Source of the DNA: an uncultured Draconibacterium sp.
GTDB taxonomy: Bacteria > Bacteroidota > Bacteroidia > Bacteroidales > Prolixibacteraceae
Assembly: GCF_963676815.1 (NCBI RefSeq)
Contig: NZ_OY781365.1
Coordinates: 2,824,501 to 2,888,500, forward strand
DNA length: 64,000 nt
Reading direction: 5' to 3'
The translations under genes were made by a program, and so were the position numbers. The notes under the pieces were generated by a model that searched no databases, had not been told where the DNA came from, and saw only the letters and a program-made list of their open reading frames with translations. How positions within the stretch are numbered: the first letter of the stretch is position 1; the number at the start of each line of letters is the position of its first letter. Of this stretch, positions 51,743 through 59,673 are shown in pieces.

Positions 51743-52345
51743 ATGGGACCTTTAATTCCTAATGGTGTAATTGGCGGCGGATGGGATTTTGTTATCGCAA
51801 TTTTGCTTGGCGTTGCTTTTGGGTTTATTCTCGAATCATCCGGCTTTTCTTCATCGCGAAACCTGGCCGGAGTATTTTACGGGTATAATTTTGTTGTACT
51901 TCGTGTATTTTTTACCGCATTAATTGTTTCAATGGTTGGGCTATTGTATTTCGATTATGTTGGGTGGCTTAACCTTTCACAAATATTTATACTTCCTACA
52001 TTTTTAACACCAATGATTGTTGGAGGAGTAATAATGGGAGTAGGTTTTGTAATTGGAGGCTTTTGCCCGGGAACAAGTTTTACCGGTATTGCCATTGGTA
52101 AACTCGATGCTTTGTTTTTTACCATCGGGCTATATCTGGGAATCTTCGGTTTTTCACTGGCTTTTCCTCTGTTCGAAAACTTCTTTACCAGTGGCGATAT
52201 GGGAAATGTAACACTTATGGAAATCACCGGAATTCCGGCTCCGTACTTCGCTGTTGCATTTACAATTGTTGCTCTTGCTGCTTTCTGGGGAACAATGTTT
52301 ATCGAGAAACGCGTGCGTAAAAACATGAAGCAATATAAGTTCTAA
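51743..52345 (+). CDS. YeeE/YedE-family sulfur transporter half (second half)
   Basis: A 200-residue protein with about five helices and a single cysteine, Cys108, in IGGFCPGTSFTG, the YeeE counterpart of the RGCTSG motif in the gene upstream. Both halves are separate genes here, a split often seen in this family. Transport of thiosulfate or a related sulfane compound is the best guess. It is followed after 21 bp by the first rhodanese-like gene, so a transporter and sulfur-carrier unit is likely. Confidence 0.85.
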   Translation: MGPLIPNGVIGGGWDFVIAILLGVAFGFILESSGFSSSRNLAGVFYGYNFVVLRVFFTALIVSMVGLLYFDYVGWLNLSQIFILPTFLTPMIVGGVIMGVGFVIGGFCPGTSFTGIAIGKLDALFFTIGLYLGIFGFSLAFPLFENFFTSGDMGNVTLMEITGIPAPYFAVAFTIVALAAFWGTMFIEKRVRKNMKQYKF

Positions 52346-52366
52346 ACCATTGAAAATAGAAATACA

Positions 52367-52978
52367 ATGAATCGAAATTATATTTTACTAACCATACTGA
52401 TGCTTGTTTTGGCTGTAGGAACCTTGTTTTTAACAGGAGATGATGAGCCAAAACAAATTTCTCCTGATGAATTATTGCAGGAAATTATTCAGCCTACACG
52501 CTATGTAACAACCGACCAGGTAGCCAAAATGATCATTCAGGGCGATCCGTCGCTGTTAATGGTTGATGTACGTTCGGCAGACGAATATGCAGAATATGCC
52601 TTGCCTGGATCGTTAAATATTCCGCTTGAAGAACTTACAAACGATGGAAATCTGTCGTATTTTGGAGTACCCGGAATAAAAGTGGTATTCATTTCAAACG
52701 ACGATATCCGTGCCGATCAAACATGGGTGCTTACCAAACGTTTGGGAATTAACGGCACTTATGTAATGACAGGTGGCTTAAACGGCTGGATGCAAACCAT
52801 AATTGATCCAACGCAGCCAAATCCTGATGCACCTTCTATTGATCATGAACTTTATGCTTTCCGAAAAGGAGCACAAATTTTTTTCACCGGAGCCGAGTCG
52901 GCAACTCCCGAAGGAGAAAATGTTGAGGTGCAGGTGCGCAGAAGAGAGAAAACAAATGTTGCAGCTGGAGGTTGCTAA
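52367..52978 (+). CDS. Membrane-anchored rhodanese-like protein with C-terminal GGC tail
   Basis: A 203-residue protein: an N-terminal hydrophobic anchor (ILLTILMLVLAVGTLFLTG), then a rhodanese-like domain (LLMVDVRSADEYAEYALPGS, VVFISNDDIRADQTWVLT, YVMTGGLNGWM). The active-site loop that normally carries Cys reads FISNDDIRADQ, so the catalytic cysteine is absent. The only cysteine in the protein is residue 203, the last residue, in VQVRRREKTNVAAGGC. The same 16-residue tail ends the next gene. Probably periplasmic sulfur binding or transfer on the terminal Cys, by inference. Part of the molybdoenzyme operon. Confidence 0.85.
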   Translation: MNRNYILLTILMLVLAVGTLFLTGDDEPKQISPDELLQEIIQPTRYVTTDQVAKMIIQGDPSLLMVDVRSADEYAEYALPGSLNIPLEELTNDGNLSYFGVPGIKVVFISNDDIRADQTWVLTKRLGINGTYVMTGGLNGWMQTIIDPTQPNPDAPSIDHELYAFRKGAQIFFTGAESATPEGENVEVQVRRREKTNVAAGGC

Positions 52979-53006
52979 TTCCTAACTTTTTTGAAAAATT
53001 AATAGC

Positions 53007-53645
53007 ATGCATATACATGAACTAAATCCGTGGAGAACATTAATCGCAGTTTCAATATTTGTGGTTATTCTCGTAATTGGTTTCTTAACCATGCCAAAGT
53101 CGGTGTTTGAATATGAAAAGAGCATTGACGAAAGCATTGAAGCTGTAATTAACGGCGAGGACTATTTTTATCCGTGGGAATTGGAAGAAGTAATAGCCAA
53201 TAAACCCGATAGTATCGTTTTGTTTGATATTCGCGATAACTTTGTTTTCGGACAGGGGCATATTCCCGGTGCCGAGAATTTATCGGCAAATACATTGGCC
53301 GATCCTGATAATATTGATCGTTTGAAATCATTACGTGATATGGGCGTTACCATTGTTTTATATGGCGAAAACGAATTGCAGGCCAATGGTCCGTGGATGT
53401 TTTTCCGCCAGGTAGGGTTTAATAACATAAAGCTTTTACTGGGTGGTTATGAGTATTACAAAGCAAACGAAAATGATTTGTATAATACCATTAACGACGA
53501 TACTTATTTTCGTGGATTTCCGCGATATGATTATGCCGATTTGGCTGCACCAAAAGATGGTTCAGACCTGGGCTCTGATCAAGACAATCAACCGGTTCAG
53601 GTTCGCCGTCGAGAAAAAACAAATGTTGCTGCCGGCGGTTGTTAA
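53007..53645 (+). CDS. Second membrane-anchored rhodanese-like protein with identical C-terminal GGC tail
   Basis: A 212-residue protein: anchor TLIAVSIFVVILVIGFLTM, rhodanese-like domain (IVLFDIRDNFVFGQGHIPGA, TIVLYGENELQANGPWMFF, LLLGGYEYYK). The active-site Cys position reads LYGENELQAN, again no cysteine. The only cysteine is residue 212 in the tail VQVRRREKTNVAAGGC. The two proteins differ widely elsewhere but match in all 16 tail residues, while 9 of the 16 tail codons differ by synonymous changes. It is the last gene of the operon; a terminator follows at 53674-53707. Confidence 0.85.
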   Translation: MHIHELNPWRTLIAVSIFVVILVIGFLTMPKSVFEYEKSIDESIEAVINGEDYFYPWELEEVIANKPDSIVLFDIRDNFVFGQGHIPGAENLSANTLADPDNIDRLKSLRDMGVTIVLYGENELQANGPWMFFRQVGFNNIKLLLGGYEYYKANENDLYNTINDDTYFRGFPRYDYADLAAPKDGSDLGSDQDNQPVQVRRREKTNVAAGGC

Positions 53646-53673
53646 CAAGCTGATTAATACAAATATTACATAC

Positions 53674-53707
53674 AAAAATCCTGGAGATGGCATCTTCAGG
53701 ATTTTTT
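53674..53707 (+). terminator. Terminator of the molybdoenzyme-rhodanese operon
   Basis: AAAATCCTG (53675-53683) with CAGGATTTT (53697-53705), and an inner AGATG/CATCT pairing, followed by a T run. It ends the run of eight closely spaced plus-strand genes. Confidence 0.85.
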
Positions 53708-53774
53708 ATTGGAATCATTTTTGTAAAGGGTTCTCCTGTATTTATTATTATATTCGAAATTAAATTAGAAACGC

Positions 53775-54938
53775 ATGTCAAAGATCCTGGTAATAGATGA
53801 TGAGAGAAGTATTCGGAATACGTTGAAAGATATTCTTGAATACGAAAAATATGAAGTAGATCTGGCAGAAGACGGAACAAAAGGAATTGAGAAGGTTCGT
53901 TCGGCCGAATACGATATTGTACTTTGTGATATAAAAATGCCCGGACTCGATGGCATTGAAGTTTTGGAACGCCTTGTGGTTTTGGCACCCGACACTCCGG
54001 TTGTAATGATCTCGGGACACGGAAATATTGATACCGCTGTTGACTCAATTAAAAAAGGAGCATTCGATTATATTGAAAAGCCGCTCGATTTAAATCGTTT
54101 GCTGATTACCATCCGTAATGCCATGGATAAATCAACCCTGGTTACCGAAACAAAAATTCTAAAGAAAAAGGTTAATAAGAAATTTGAAATCATTGGTGAG
54201 TCAAAAGCCATTACTGAAATTATTGAAATGGCCGACCGCGTTGCGCCAACCGATGCCCGGGTTTTAATTACCGGTGCCAACGGATCGGGAAAAGAGCTGG
54301 TGGCACGCCGAATTCACGATCAGAGTAATCGTTCGTCAGGCCCTTTTGTTGAGGTGAATTGTGCTGCAATTCCTTCGGAGTTGATCGAAAGTGAATTATT
54401 CGGTCACGAAAAAGGAGCGTTTACGTCGGCCGTAAAACAACGCAAAGGAAAATTTGAGCAAGCCAATGGCGGAACACTTTTTCTGGATGAGATTGGTGAT
54501 ATGAGTCTTTCAGCGCAAGCCAAAGTTTTACGTGCCTTGCAGGAAAGTATTATCAGCCGTGTTGGTGGCGATAAACACATAAAAGTTGATGTACGCGTTG
54601 TGGCTGCAACCAATAAAAATCTGGCCAACGAGATCGATCAAAATAAATTCCGCGAAGATTTGTATCACCGTTTAAGTGTAATTTTAATTCATGTACCTAC
54701 GTTGAACGAGCGCCTGGATGATATCCCATTATTGGCCAATCATTTTATTAAACAAATTTGTGGTGAGTACGGAATGCAGGAAAAATCAATATCTCCTAAA
54801 GCCATAAAAGAATTGCAAAAAATAAACTGGACCGGTAATATCCGCGAGTTCCGGAATGTGATTGAACGCCTTATTATTCTCTGTGATAAGGAAATTACCG
54901 ATGCCGATGTACTAAAATTTGCAGCGCCTTTGAAATAG
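53775..54938 (+). CDS. Sigma-54-interacting response regulator without HTH (NtrC-like)
   Basis: A 387-residue protein: receiver domain with phospho-Asp52 (IVLCDIKMPGLDG), then an AAA+ sigma-54 activator domain with Walker A GANGSGKE (167-174), the sigma-54 loop ESELFGHEKGAFTSA (usual GAFTGA reads GAFTSA here), and Walker B LFLDEIGDM. The protein ends after EITDADVLKFAAPLK, with no C-terminal Fis-type HTH. This short form is well conserved in Bacteroidota. It could act without specific DNA binding or through another protein. It lies 129 bp downstream of the rhodanese operon terminator, with its own transcription. Confidence 0.88.
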   Translation: MSKILVIDDERSIRNTLKDILEYEKYEVDLAEDGTKGIEKVRSAEYDIVLCDIKMPGLDGIEVLERLVVLAPDTPVVMISGHGNIDTAVDSIKKGAFDYIEKPLDLNRLLITIRNAMDKSTLVTETKILKKKVNKKFEIIGESKAITEIIEMADRVAPTDARVLITGANGSGKELVARRIHDQSNRSSGPFVEVNCAAIPSELIESELFGHEKGAFTSAVKQRKGKFEQANGGTLFLDEIGDMSLSAQAKVLRALQESIISRVGGDKHIKVDVRVVAATNKNLANEIDQNKFREDLYHRLSVILIHVPTLNERLDDIPLLANHFIKQICGEYGMQEKSISPKAIKELQKINWTGNIREFRNVIERLIILCDKEITDADVLKFAAPLK

Positions 54939-55045
54939 TTTTCAATCAATTATTTAGATAAATTAAAAACAACTTTCCCCCTTTGTTGTTAACTATGTAA
55001 CAATGCAGTGTTTAGCTGTGTTTAAGTTATTAATTAAAGATATTA

Positions 55046-55133
55046 GCCTCTGGTTTCGGAAGTCAATTTGTCATGGCGTATTATTAATCTTTCCCTCGGG
55101 AAAATATTTTCTTCCGTTTTCAGAGGCTTTTCT
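55046..55133 (+). ncRNA. Candidate structured RNA or bipartite terminator
   Basis: Outer stem GCCTCTG (55046-55052) with CAGAGGC (55121-55127), a symmetric 5-base internal loop, then GGAAG (55058-55062) with CTTCC (55111-55115), and inside that the small hairpin TTTCCCTCGGGAAA. The plus-strand 3' end is TTTTCTTTT. The layout (closing stem, internal bubble, inner hairpin) resembles 6S-type RNA only superficially; a large terminator is the simpler view. It fills the 199-bp gap between the response regulator and pssA. Confidence 0.35.
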
Positions 55134-55137
55134 TTTG

Positions 55138-55884
55138 CTAAAACTCCACCTTGAAAAGGTAAAAGATCACATTCAGAATAATGTAAAGTAAAATGATCAG
55201 CGCCAATCCGTAAACATTAAAAACGAGTAGTAAAATGGCTGACAGGGCGAGGAAGAGGTAACGATACCAGTTATCTTTTAAGCGCAGGTTTTTCACTTTC
55301 AGCGAAAACATTGGCAAGTTGATCACCATCATTCCCGACATGAAAATACCCAGGATAACCAGGTTTTTTGTGGAATACAGCATTTGAAAATTATCGTGGT
55401 ATTTCGGAAATTCGAGCATTAACCCAAGCGAAGCCCAAAATATTCCGTTCGACGGAATGGGCAAACCTCTGAAAAATGGTTCGTCGCTGGTAAACACATT
55501 AAACTTTGCCAGGCGGATTGCACCAAATACCGGCACTAAAAATGAGGAGAAAAGAATAATCCATTGCCACCAGTCGGCACTAATTTCGTGTATGGGTTGG
55601 TTTTTCCCAAACAACGAAAACTCGAGTAAAGTAAATAGAATAGCTCCGGGAGCCACGCCAAATGAAACTAAATCGGATAAAGAATCGAGCTGTTTCCCGA
55701 TTTCAGAATATGCTTTTAAAGCACGAGCAGCCAGTCCGTCGGCAAAGTCGAAAACCGAGGCCGCACAAATAAATATTCCTGCCCAGATTAAATGCCCATC
55801 AACTGCAAATATTGTGGCAATAACTCCTGATAGAAGATTGAGGGTGGTAATAAAGTTGGGTATCTGTTTAATAATGTTTTTCAT
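55138..55884 (-). CDS. pssA: CDP-diacylglycerol--serine O-phosphatidyltransferase
   Basis: ATG at 55884 (MKNIIKQIPNFITTLNLLSG) is preferred; a longer frame adds 21 residues and overlaps cdsA. About 248 residues with eight helices. The CDP-alcohol phosphatidyltransferase motif D-G-x2-A-R-x8-G-x3-D-x3-D is seen in DGLAARALKAYSEIGKQLD then SLSD. It makes phosphatidylserine from CDP-DAG and serine in the inner membrane. It follows cdsA by 13 bp and shares its operon, so the CDP-DAG supplier and user are together. Confidence 0.92.
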   Translation of the reverse strand: MKNIIKQIPNFITTLNLLSGVIATIFAVDGHLIWAGIFICAASVFDFADGLAARALKAYSEIGKQLDSLSDLVSFGVAPGAILFTLLEFSLFGKNQPIHEISADWWQWIILFSSFLVPVFGAIRLAKFNVFTSDEPFFRGLPIPSNGIFWASLGLMLEFPKYHDNFQMLYSTKNLVILGIFMSGMMVINLPMFSLKVKNLRLKDNWYRYLFLALSAILLLVFNVYGLALIILLYIILNVIFYLFKVEF

Positions 55885-55897
55885 TCGTCTGTGCGCG

Positions 55898-56725
55898 TTA
55901 CACGTTTCCGGTAAAAATGAGCCAAATAAAAATTGCAGGGATAACAAAAAGCAAACTATCTAAACGATCGAGGAAACCACCATGACCGGGAAGAAATGTT
56001 CCCGAGTCTTTTATATCAATTTCGCGTTTTATTTTCGATTCAAATAAGTCGCCCAATGTTCCAAAAACAACGGTAAGTACTGCAATTGCAATCCAGCTAA
56101 CCATGCTCACGGCTTGAAATAGAACGGCATTTACTAATCCCATAATTACTGCAAAAACTGCTCCTCCAATTAATCCTTCCCACGATTTTGCCGGCGATAT
56201 ATTTTTACACATTTTGTGTTTTCCTAACTGTGTGCCTACCAGGTATGCGGCCGAGTCGTTAATCCACAGGATAAAAAATACGCCGACCATTATCCATGGG
56301 TAAAAAGTATTTTGCCCGTTAACCGACGTGTGTACAACAAAATTCATTAAACTAAAAGGCAGCGCAATGTAGGCAAAACCCAACGTGCTTGAACCTGCAT
56401 TCTTTAGCGTGTCTTTGTCGCTTCTGAATATTTCAACAATAAGCAAGATAACAACTATTGGAATAAAACTAAAGCCAAACTGGCGCGGCAAATAATTATT
56501 CGACAGGCCAAAGCAAACGAGGAAAAAGATTACGCCAAAAATGCTTCCGATAATCCGCGAAGGATGATGACCGGCCTTTTCCACCATGGCATAAAATTCA
56601 TATTGGGTAATAAATAAAAGTGTTGCAAATACTACTGCAAAAACGATGGGATGGAGCAATGTTCCGCCCAGCATAACGGCAATATAAATAATTCCTGTTA
56701 GAGAGCGTTTTAGTAAATTACTCAC
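55898..56725 (-). CDS. cdsA: Phosphatidate cytidylyltransferase
   Basis: A 275-residue polytopic enzyme, about eight helices. The C-terminal CdsA signature is VVFGTLGDLFESKIKREIDIKD with SGTFLPGHGGFLDRLDSLLF (the HGGxxDRxD motif). It activates phosphatidic acid to CDP-diacylglycerol, the branch point for phospholipid synthesis and the substrate of pssA. Its start overlaps the DUF2007 gene stop by 8 bp. It is part of the rsfS-ftsH-LUD-DUF2007-cdsA-pssA operon. Confidence 0.94.
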   Translation of the reverse strand: MSNLLKRSLTGIIYIAVMLGGTLLHPIVFAVVFATLLFITQYEFYAMVEKAGHHPSRIIGSIFGVIFFLVCFGLSNNYLPRQFGFSFIPIVVILLIVEIFRSDKDTLKNAGSSTLGFAYIALPFSLMNFVVHTSVNGQNTFYPWIMVGVFFILWINDSAAYLVGTQLGKHKMCKNISPAKSWEGLIGGAVFAVIMGLVNAVLFQAVSMVSWIAIAVLTVVFGTLGDLFESKIKREIDIKDSGTFLPGHGGFLDRLDSLLFVIPAIFIWLIFTGNV

Positions 56726-56927
56726 CTTTTAATTCTTTGATTAAGTTAATGGCTTCGTCACGGTTTTCTTCGGCAACATAAATGTTATACTCTCCAAATG
56801 ACTGGTATGCCGAATCATGTTGGTTAAGGACAACAATTTTAATTCCCGCACTTTCAAGCAAATCTTTAGCCATTTCTGCTTTGTACTCGTGCGTCGTCAT
56901 ATATATCATTTCCCAACCTTTTTCCAT
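56718..56927 (-). CDS. DUF2007-family small protein
   Basis: A 69-residue protein of the DUF2007 family (putative signal transducing or chaperone-like small proteins): MIYMTTHEYKAEMAKDLLES, then GIKIVVLNQHDSAYQSFGEY and NIYVAEENRDEAINLIKEL. The fold is a ferredoxin-like alpha-beta; the sequence DSAYQSFGEYNIYV is diagnostic. It has no known catalytic residues. It overlaps cdsA by 8 bp and lies 49 bp after the LUD gene, so it is probably co-expressed with them. Confidence 0.85.
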   Translation of the reverse strand: MEKGWEMIYMTTHEYKAEMAKDLLESAGIKIVVLNQHDSAYQSFGEYNIYVAEENRDEAINLIKELKGE

Positions 56928-56976
56928 GCTGCAAAGTTAACAAAATATGGTTTGCAAAAAGTTAAATAGTGTGAAG

Positions 56977-57591
56977 CTAATAAAGTAATACATGTAATTC
57001 GCGCGGCCCGTGGGCGCCCATAACCAGCGTTTTCTCAATATCTGCGGTTCGGCTTGGTCCGGTAATTAAGGTTATCTGCGAAGGAAGCTGATCGGGGAAT
57101 TTCTCCCGAATTTTATCATAGGCGGTATGAAGATAGTCTACCAACTGATCTTTTCGGGCAATAACAATATGCTGCGGCGGATACACTGACATTTGCCGGC
57201 CTCCCTGCAATGCTGAACTTACCATTACCGATCCGGTGTGTGCAATTAAAAACTCGCACGATGTTATCCCCGCTTCTATTGCATGTTTGCCTTTCTCATA
57301 GTTTCGATGTTTAATCCCGTTCCTTGTGAGCAGCTCCTGAAGTTTATCTTCAGCACAAACCACTTCTGTTTCAGGAATATCCTGCAGAATGGTTCTAAGT
57401 TTGTCAGCAAGTTCTTCTTCCGACTGACACAAATAAACACTCCCGTTTACCGCCTCCAGATTTTCTTTAAATGCCTGACCTAAAGATTTTTCGATGGAGT
57501 GATAAACGGGAGCATCAAAATCTGGCATTTCCGGCTCGGGGTGAATGGCGCTTTTAAGCCTGTTCAATATTTCTTCTCGAGCCGATGCCAT
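56977..57591 (-). CDS. LUD-domain protein (LutC/YkgG-like)
   Basis: A 204-residue LUD-domain protein: AREEILNRLKSAIH, FLIAHTGSVMVSSALQGG and GPSRTADIEKTLVMGAHGP (the family's GPSRTADIE signature). In LutABC operons LutC supports L-lactate oxidation, but the LutAB partners are absent here; instead the gene sits in the rsfS-ftsH-cdsA-pssA cluster of Bacteroidota, where its function is not known. Starts one base before the ftsH stop, so the two are closely linked. Confidence 0.88.
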   Translation of the reverse strand: MASAREEILNRLKSAIHPEPEMPDFDAPVYHSIEKSLGQAFKENLEAVNGSVYLCQSEEELADKLRTILQDIPETEVVCAEDKLQELLTRNGIKHRNYEKGKHAIEAGITSCEFLIAHTGSVMVSSALQGGRQMSVYPPQHIVIARKDQLVDYLHTAYDKIREKFPDQLPSQITLITGPSRTADIEKTLVMGAHGPRELHVLLY

Positions 57592-59667
57592 TTATTCTTT
57601 TGTTGTTTCTTCTTCCGAATTTTCTTCAGCTTTTGTTTCTTTCTTTTCTTTCAGCTCGGCTACTGCAGGTTTATCTCCGTTGCCATTTTCTGAGATGGCG
57701 TGTTTTTTGTCCCATGGTCGCTTGCCAAATATCGCTTCCAGATCTTCGCTGAAAATGACTTCCCGTTCAAGCAGCAGTTTAGCTAACTTGGCGTGCCCTT
57801 CTTTGTTCTCTTGCAATACCTGTTTTGCACGTTTGTATTGGCTGTCAATCAGAACTTTTACCTCCTCGTCAATCAGTTCTGCCGTTTTTTCGCTGTATGG
57901 TTTGGTGAACGAATAGTCTGACTGACCGGTTGAATCGTAAAAGCTGATGTTCCCAACTTTTTCACTCATTCCAAAAATACTCACCATGGCATACGCTTGC
58001 TTGGTAACTTTCTCGAGGTCGTTTTGCGCGCCCGACGAGATTTTACCAAATGTAATTTCTTCTGCTGCACGTCCGCCCAATGCCGAAGCCATTTCATCCA
58101 GCAACTGTTCCTTTGTTGTAATCGAACGCTCTTCAGGCAAATACCAGGCTGCACCCAGTGCTTTTCCTCGTGGAACGATAGTTACTTTAACCAGTGGATG
58201 TGCATATTCCAGCAACCAACTGATGGTGGCGTGACCCGCTTCGTGGAAAGCAATGGTATTCTTTTCTTCCTGCGAAATGATCTTATTTTTCTTTTCCAAA
58301 CCACCGATAATACGGTCAACAGCATCAAGAAAATCTTGCTTAACAATTGCATCTCTGTTTCTACGAGCTGCAATTAATGCTGCTTCGTTACAAACATTGG
58401 CAATATCGGCACCCGAGAATCCCGGTGTTTGTTTGGCCAGAAAATCAACCTTTACTTCTTCGCTTAATTTTAGCGGGCGCAGGTGAACGTTGAAAATTTC
58501 TCCACGTTCGTTTAAATCCGGCAATTCTACATGAATTTGTCGATCGAAACGGCCGGCACGCATTAATGCACGGTCGAGAATGTCGGCACGGTTAGTTGCT
58601 GCCAGAATAATTACCCCACTGTTGGTGTCGAAACCATCCATTTCTGTAAGCAGCTGGTTCAGCGTATTTTCGCGCTCGTCGTTCGATCCCATATTTGGGT
58701 TCTTTCCACGTGCACGACCAATGGCGTCAATCTCGTCGATAAACACGATACATGGTGCTTTTTCTTTGGCTTGCTTAAACAAGTCGCGAACACGCGATGC
58801 TCCAACTCCCACAAACATCTCCACAAAATCGGACCCCGACATGCTGAAAAACGGAACGTTTGCTTCGCCGGCAACTGCCTTTGCCAATAATGTTTTACCT
58901 GTTCCCGGAGGGCCAACCAAAAGGGCACCTTTCGGAATTTTACCACCGAGTTTGGTATATTTTGCGGGACTTTTCAGGAATTCTACAATTTCTTCAACTT
59001 CCTGTTTGGCCTCTGCCAGTCCGGCAACGTCTTTAAAGTTTGTCGATACTTTCTGGTCTTTATCAAAAACTTTGGCTTGTGACTTTCCGACATTGAATAT
59101 ACCGCCGGCGCCACCTCCTCCGGCACCACCACGGCTCATTCTACGGAAAATCCACCACCACAGTAATATTATCAGTACAAAAGGCCCAATCGACCAAATT
59201 ATGTCGCGAGCCCAATTCTGTTCATCTTCGTAAACCGGAAATACTTTATCCTGTTGGTTCTCCTGTGCAACAGTCAGGTCTTCAGCAAATTTCTCAATAG
59301 GGCCGGTATTTAGTTTAAAATGCGGTCCCATATCCGAAGGTTTCGAGAAGTTACCTTCAAAATCGGATTCGTAATTTTTTAAACGGTCTTCTTTTAAGTA
59401 AATGCGGGCAACTTTTTCATTAATTACCACTATACGTTTAACATCGCCGTTTTGCAACATTTGTTTTACCTCGGGCCACGACGTGTCAACAGGGCCTTTG
59501 CTGGTGCTGATGTAATATTGTACAATAATAAAAACAACAGCAATAATCCCGTAAATCCAGTATGCATTGAATTTAGGTGGCTTGCCATTGTTGCCCTTGG
59601 GATTTAATTTCCCAAAAGGGTTGTTCAGATTGTTCTGATCTTTCTTGTTATTTTGTTTATCTGTCAT
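57592..59667 (-). CDS. ftsH: ATP-dependent zinc metalloprotease FtsH
   Basis: A 691-residue membrane-anchored AAA+ protease. Two helices flank a periplasmic domain (IYGIIAVVFIIVQYY and IGPFVLIILLWWWIF). Walker A is GPPGTGKT (252-259), Walker B IVFIDEIDAIG, the SRH AATNRADILDRALMRAGRFDR, and the zinc site is HEAGH (475-479). It degrades membrane and short-lived cytoplasmic proteins. C-terminal end is Glu-rich (KEKKETKAEENSEEETTKE), as in related Bacteroidota. It follows rsfS by 6 bp and precedes LUD without a gap. Confidence 0.96.
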   Translation of the reverse strand: MTDKQNNKKDQNNLNNPFGKLNPKGNNGKPPKFNAYWIYGIIAVVFIIVQYYISTSKGPVDTSWPEVKQMLQNGDVKRIVVINEKVARIYLKEDRLKNYESDFEGNFSKPSDMGPHFKLNTGPIEKFAEDLTVAQENQQDKVFPVYEDEQNWARDIIWSIGPFVLIILLWWWIFRRMSRGGAGGGGAGGIFNVGKSQAKVFDKDQKVSTNFKDVAGLAEAKQEVEEIVEFLKSPAKYTKLGGKIPKGALLVGPPGTGKTLLAKAVAGEANVPFFSMSGSDFVEMFVGVGASRVRDLFKQAKEKAPCIVFIDEIDAIGRARGKNPNMGSNDERENTLNQLLTEMDGFDTNSGVIILAATNRADILDRALMRAGRFDRQIHVELPDLNERGEIFNVHLRPLKLSEEVKVDFLAKQTPGFSGADIANVCNEAALIAARRNRDAIVKQDFLDAVDRIIGGLEKKNKIISQEEKNTIAFHEAGHATISWLLEYAHPLVKVTIVPRGKALGAAWYLPEERSITTKEQLLDEMASALGGRAAEEITFGKISSGAQNDLEKVTKQAYAMVSIFGMSEKVGNISFYDSTGQSDYSFTKPYSEKTAELIDEEVKVLIDSQYKRAKQVLQENKEGHAKLAKLLLEREVIFSEDLEAIFGKRPWDKKHAISENGNGDKPAVAELKEKKETKAEENSEEETTKE

Positions 59668-59673
59668 GGTCTT

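Noticed and set aside
52367..53645. Terminal GGC as an ordinary lipobox or sortase-like signal
   Set aside because: A lipobox is N-terminal, while this Cys is the last residue after a basic stretch with no following hydrophobic helix. Left open only as a weak alternative to a sulfur-carrier arm.
55003..55191. 62-codon plus-strand frame downstream of the response regulator
   Set aside because: It overlaps the hairpin region and the end of pssA, with no recognisable protein features; better explained by a structured RNA or terminator.
58580..59233. 217-codon open frame on the plus strand inside ftsH
   Set aside because: It is fully antisense to the well-conserved ftsH coding region, and the translation (SSISTNTIHG, PAPPPPAPPRL) is the typical mirror of AAA+ codons. 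No family match and no promoter.
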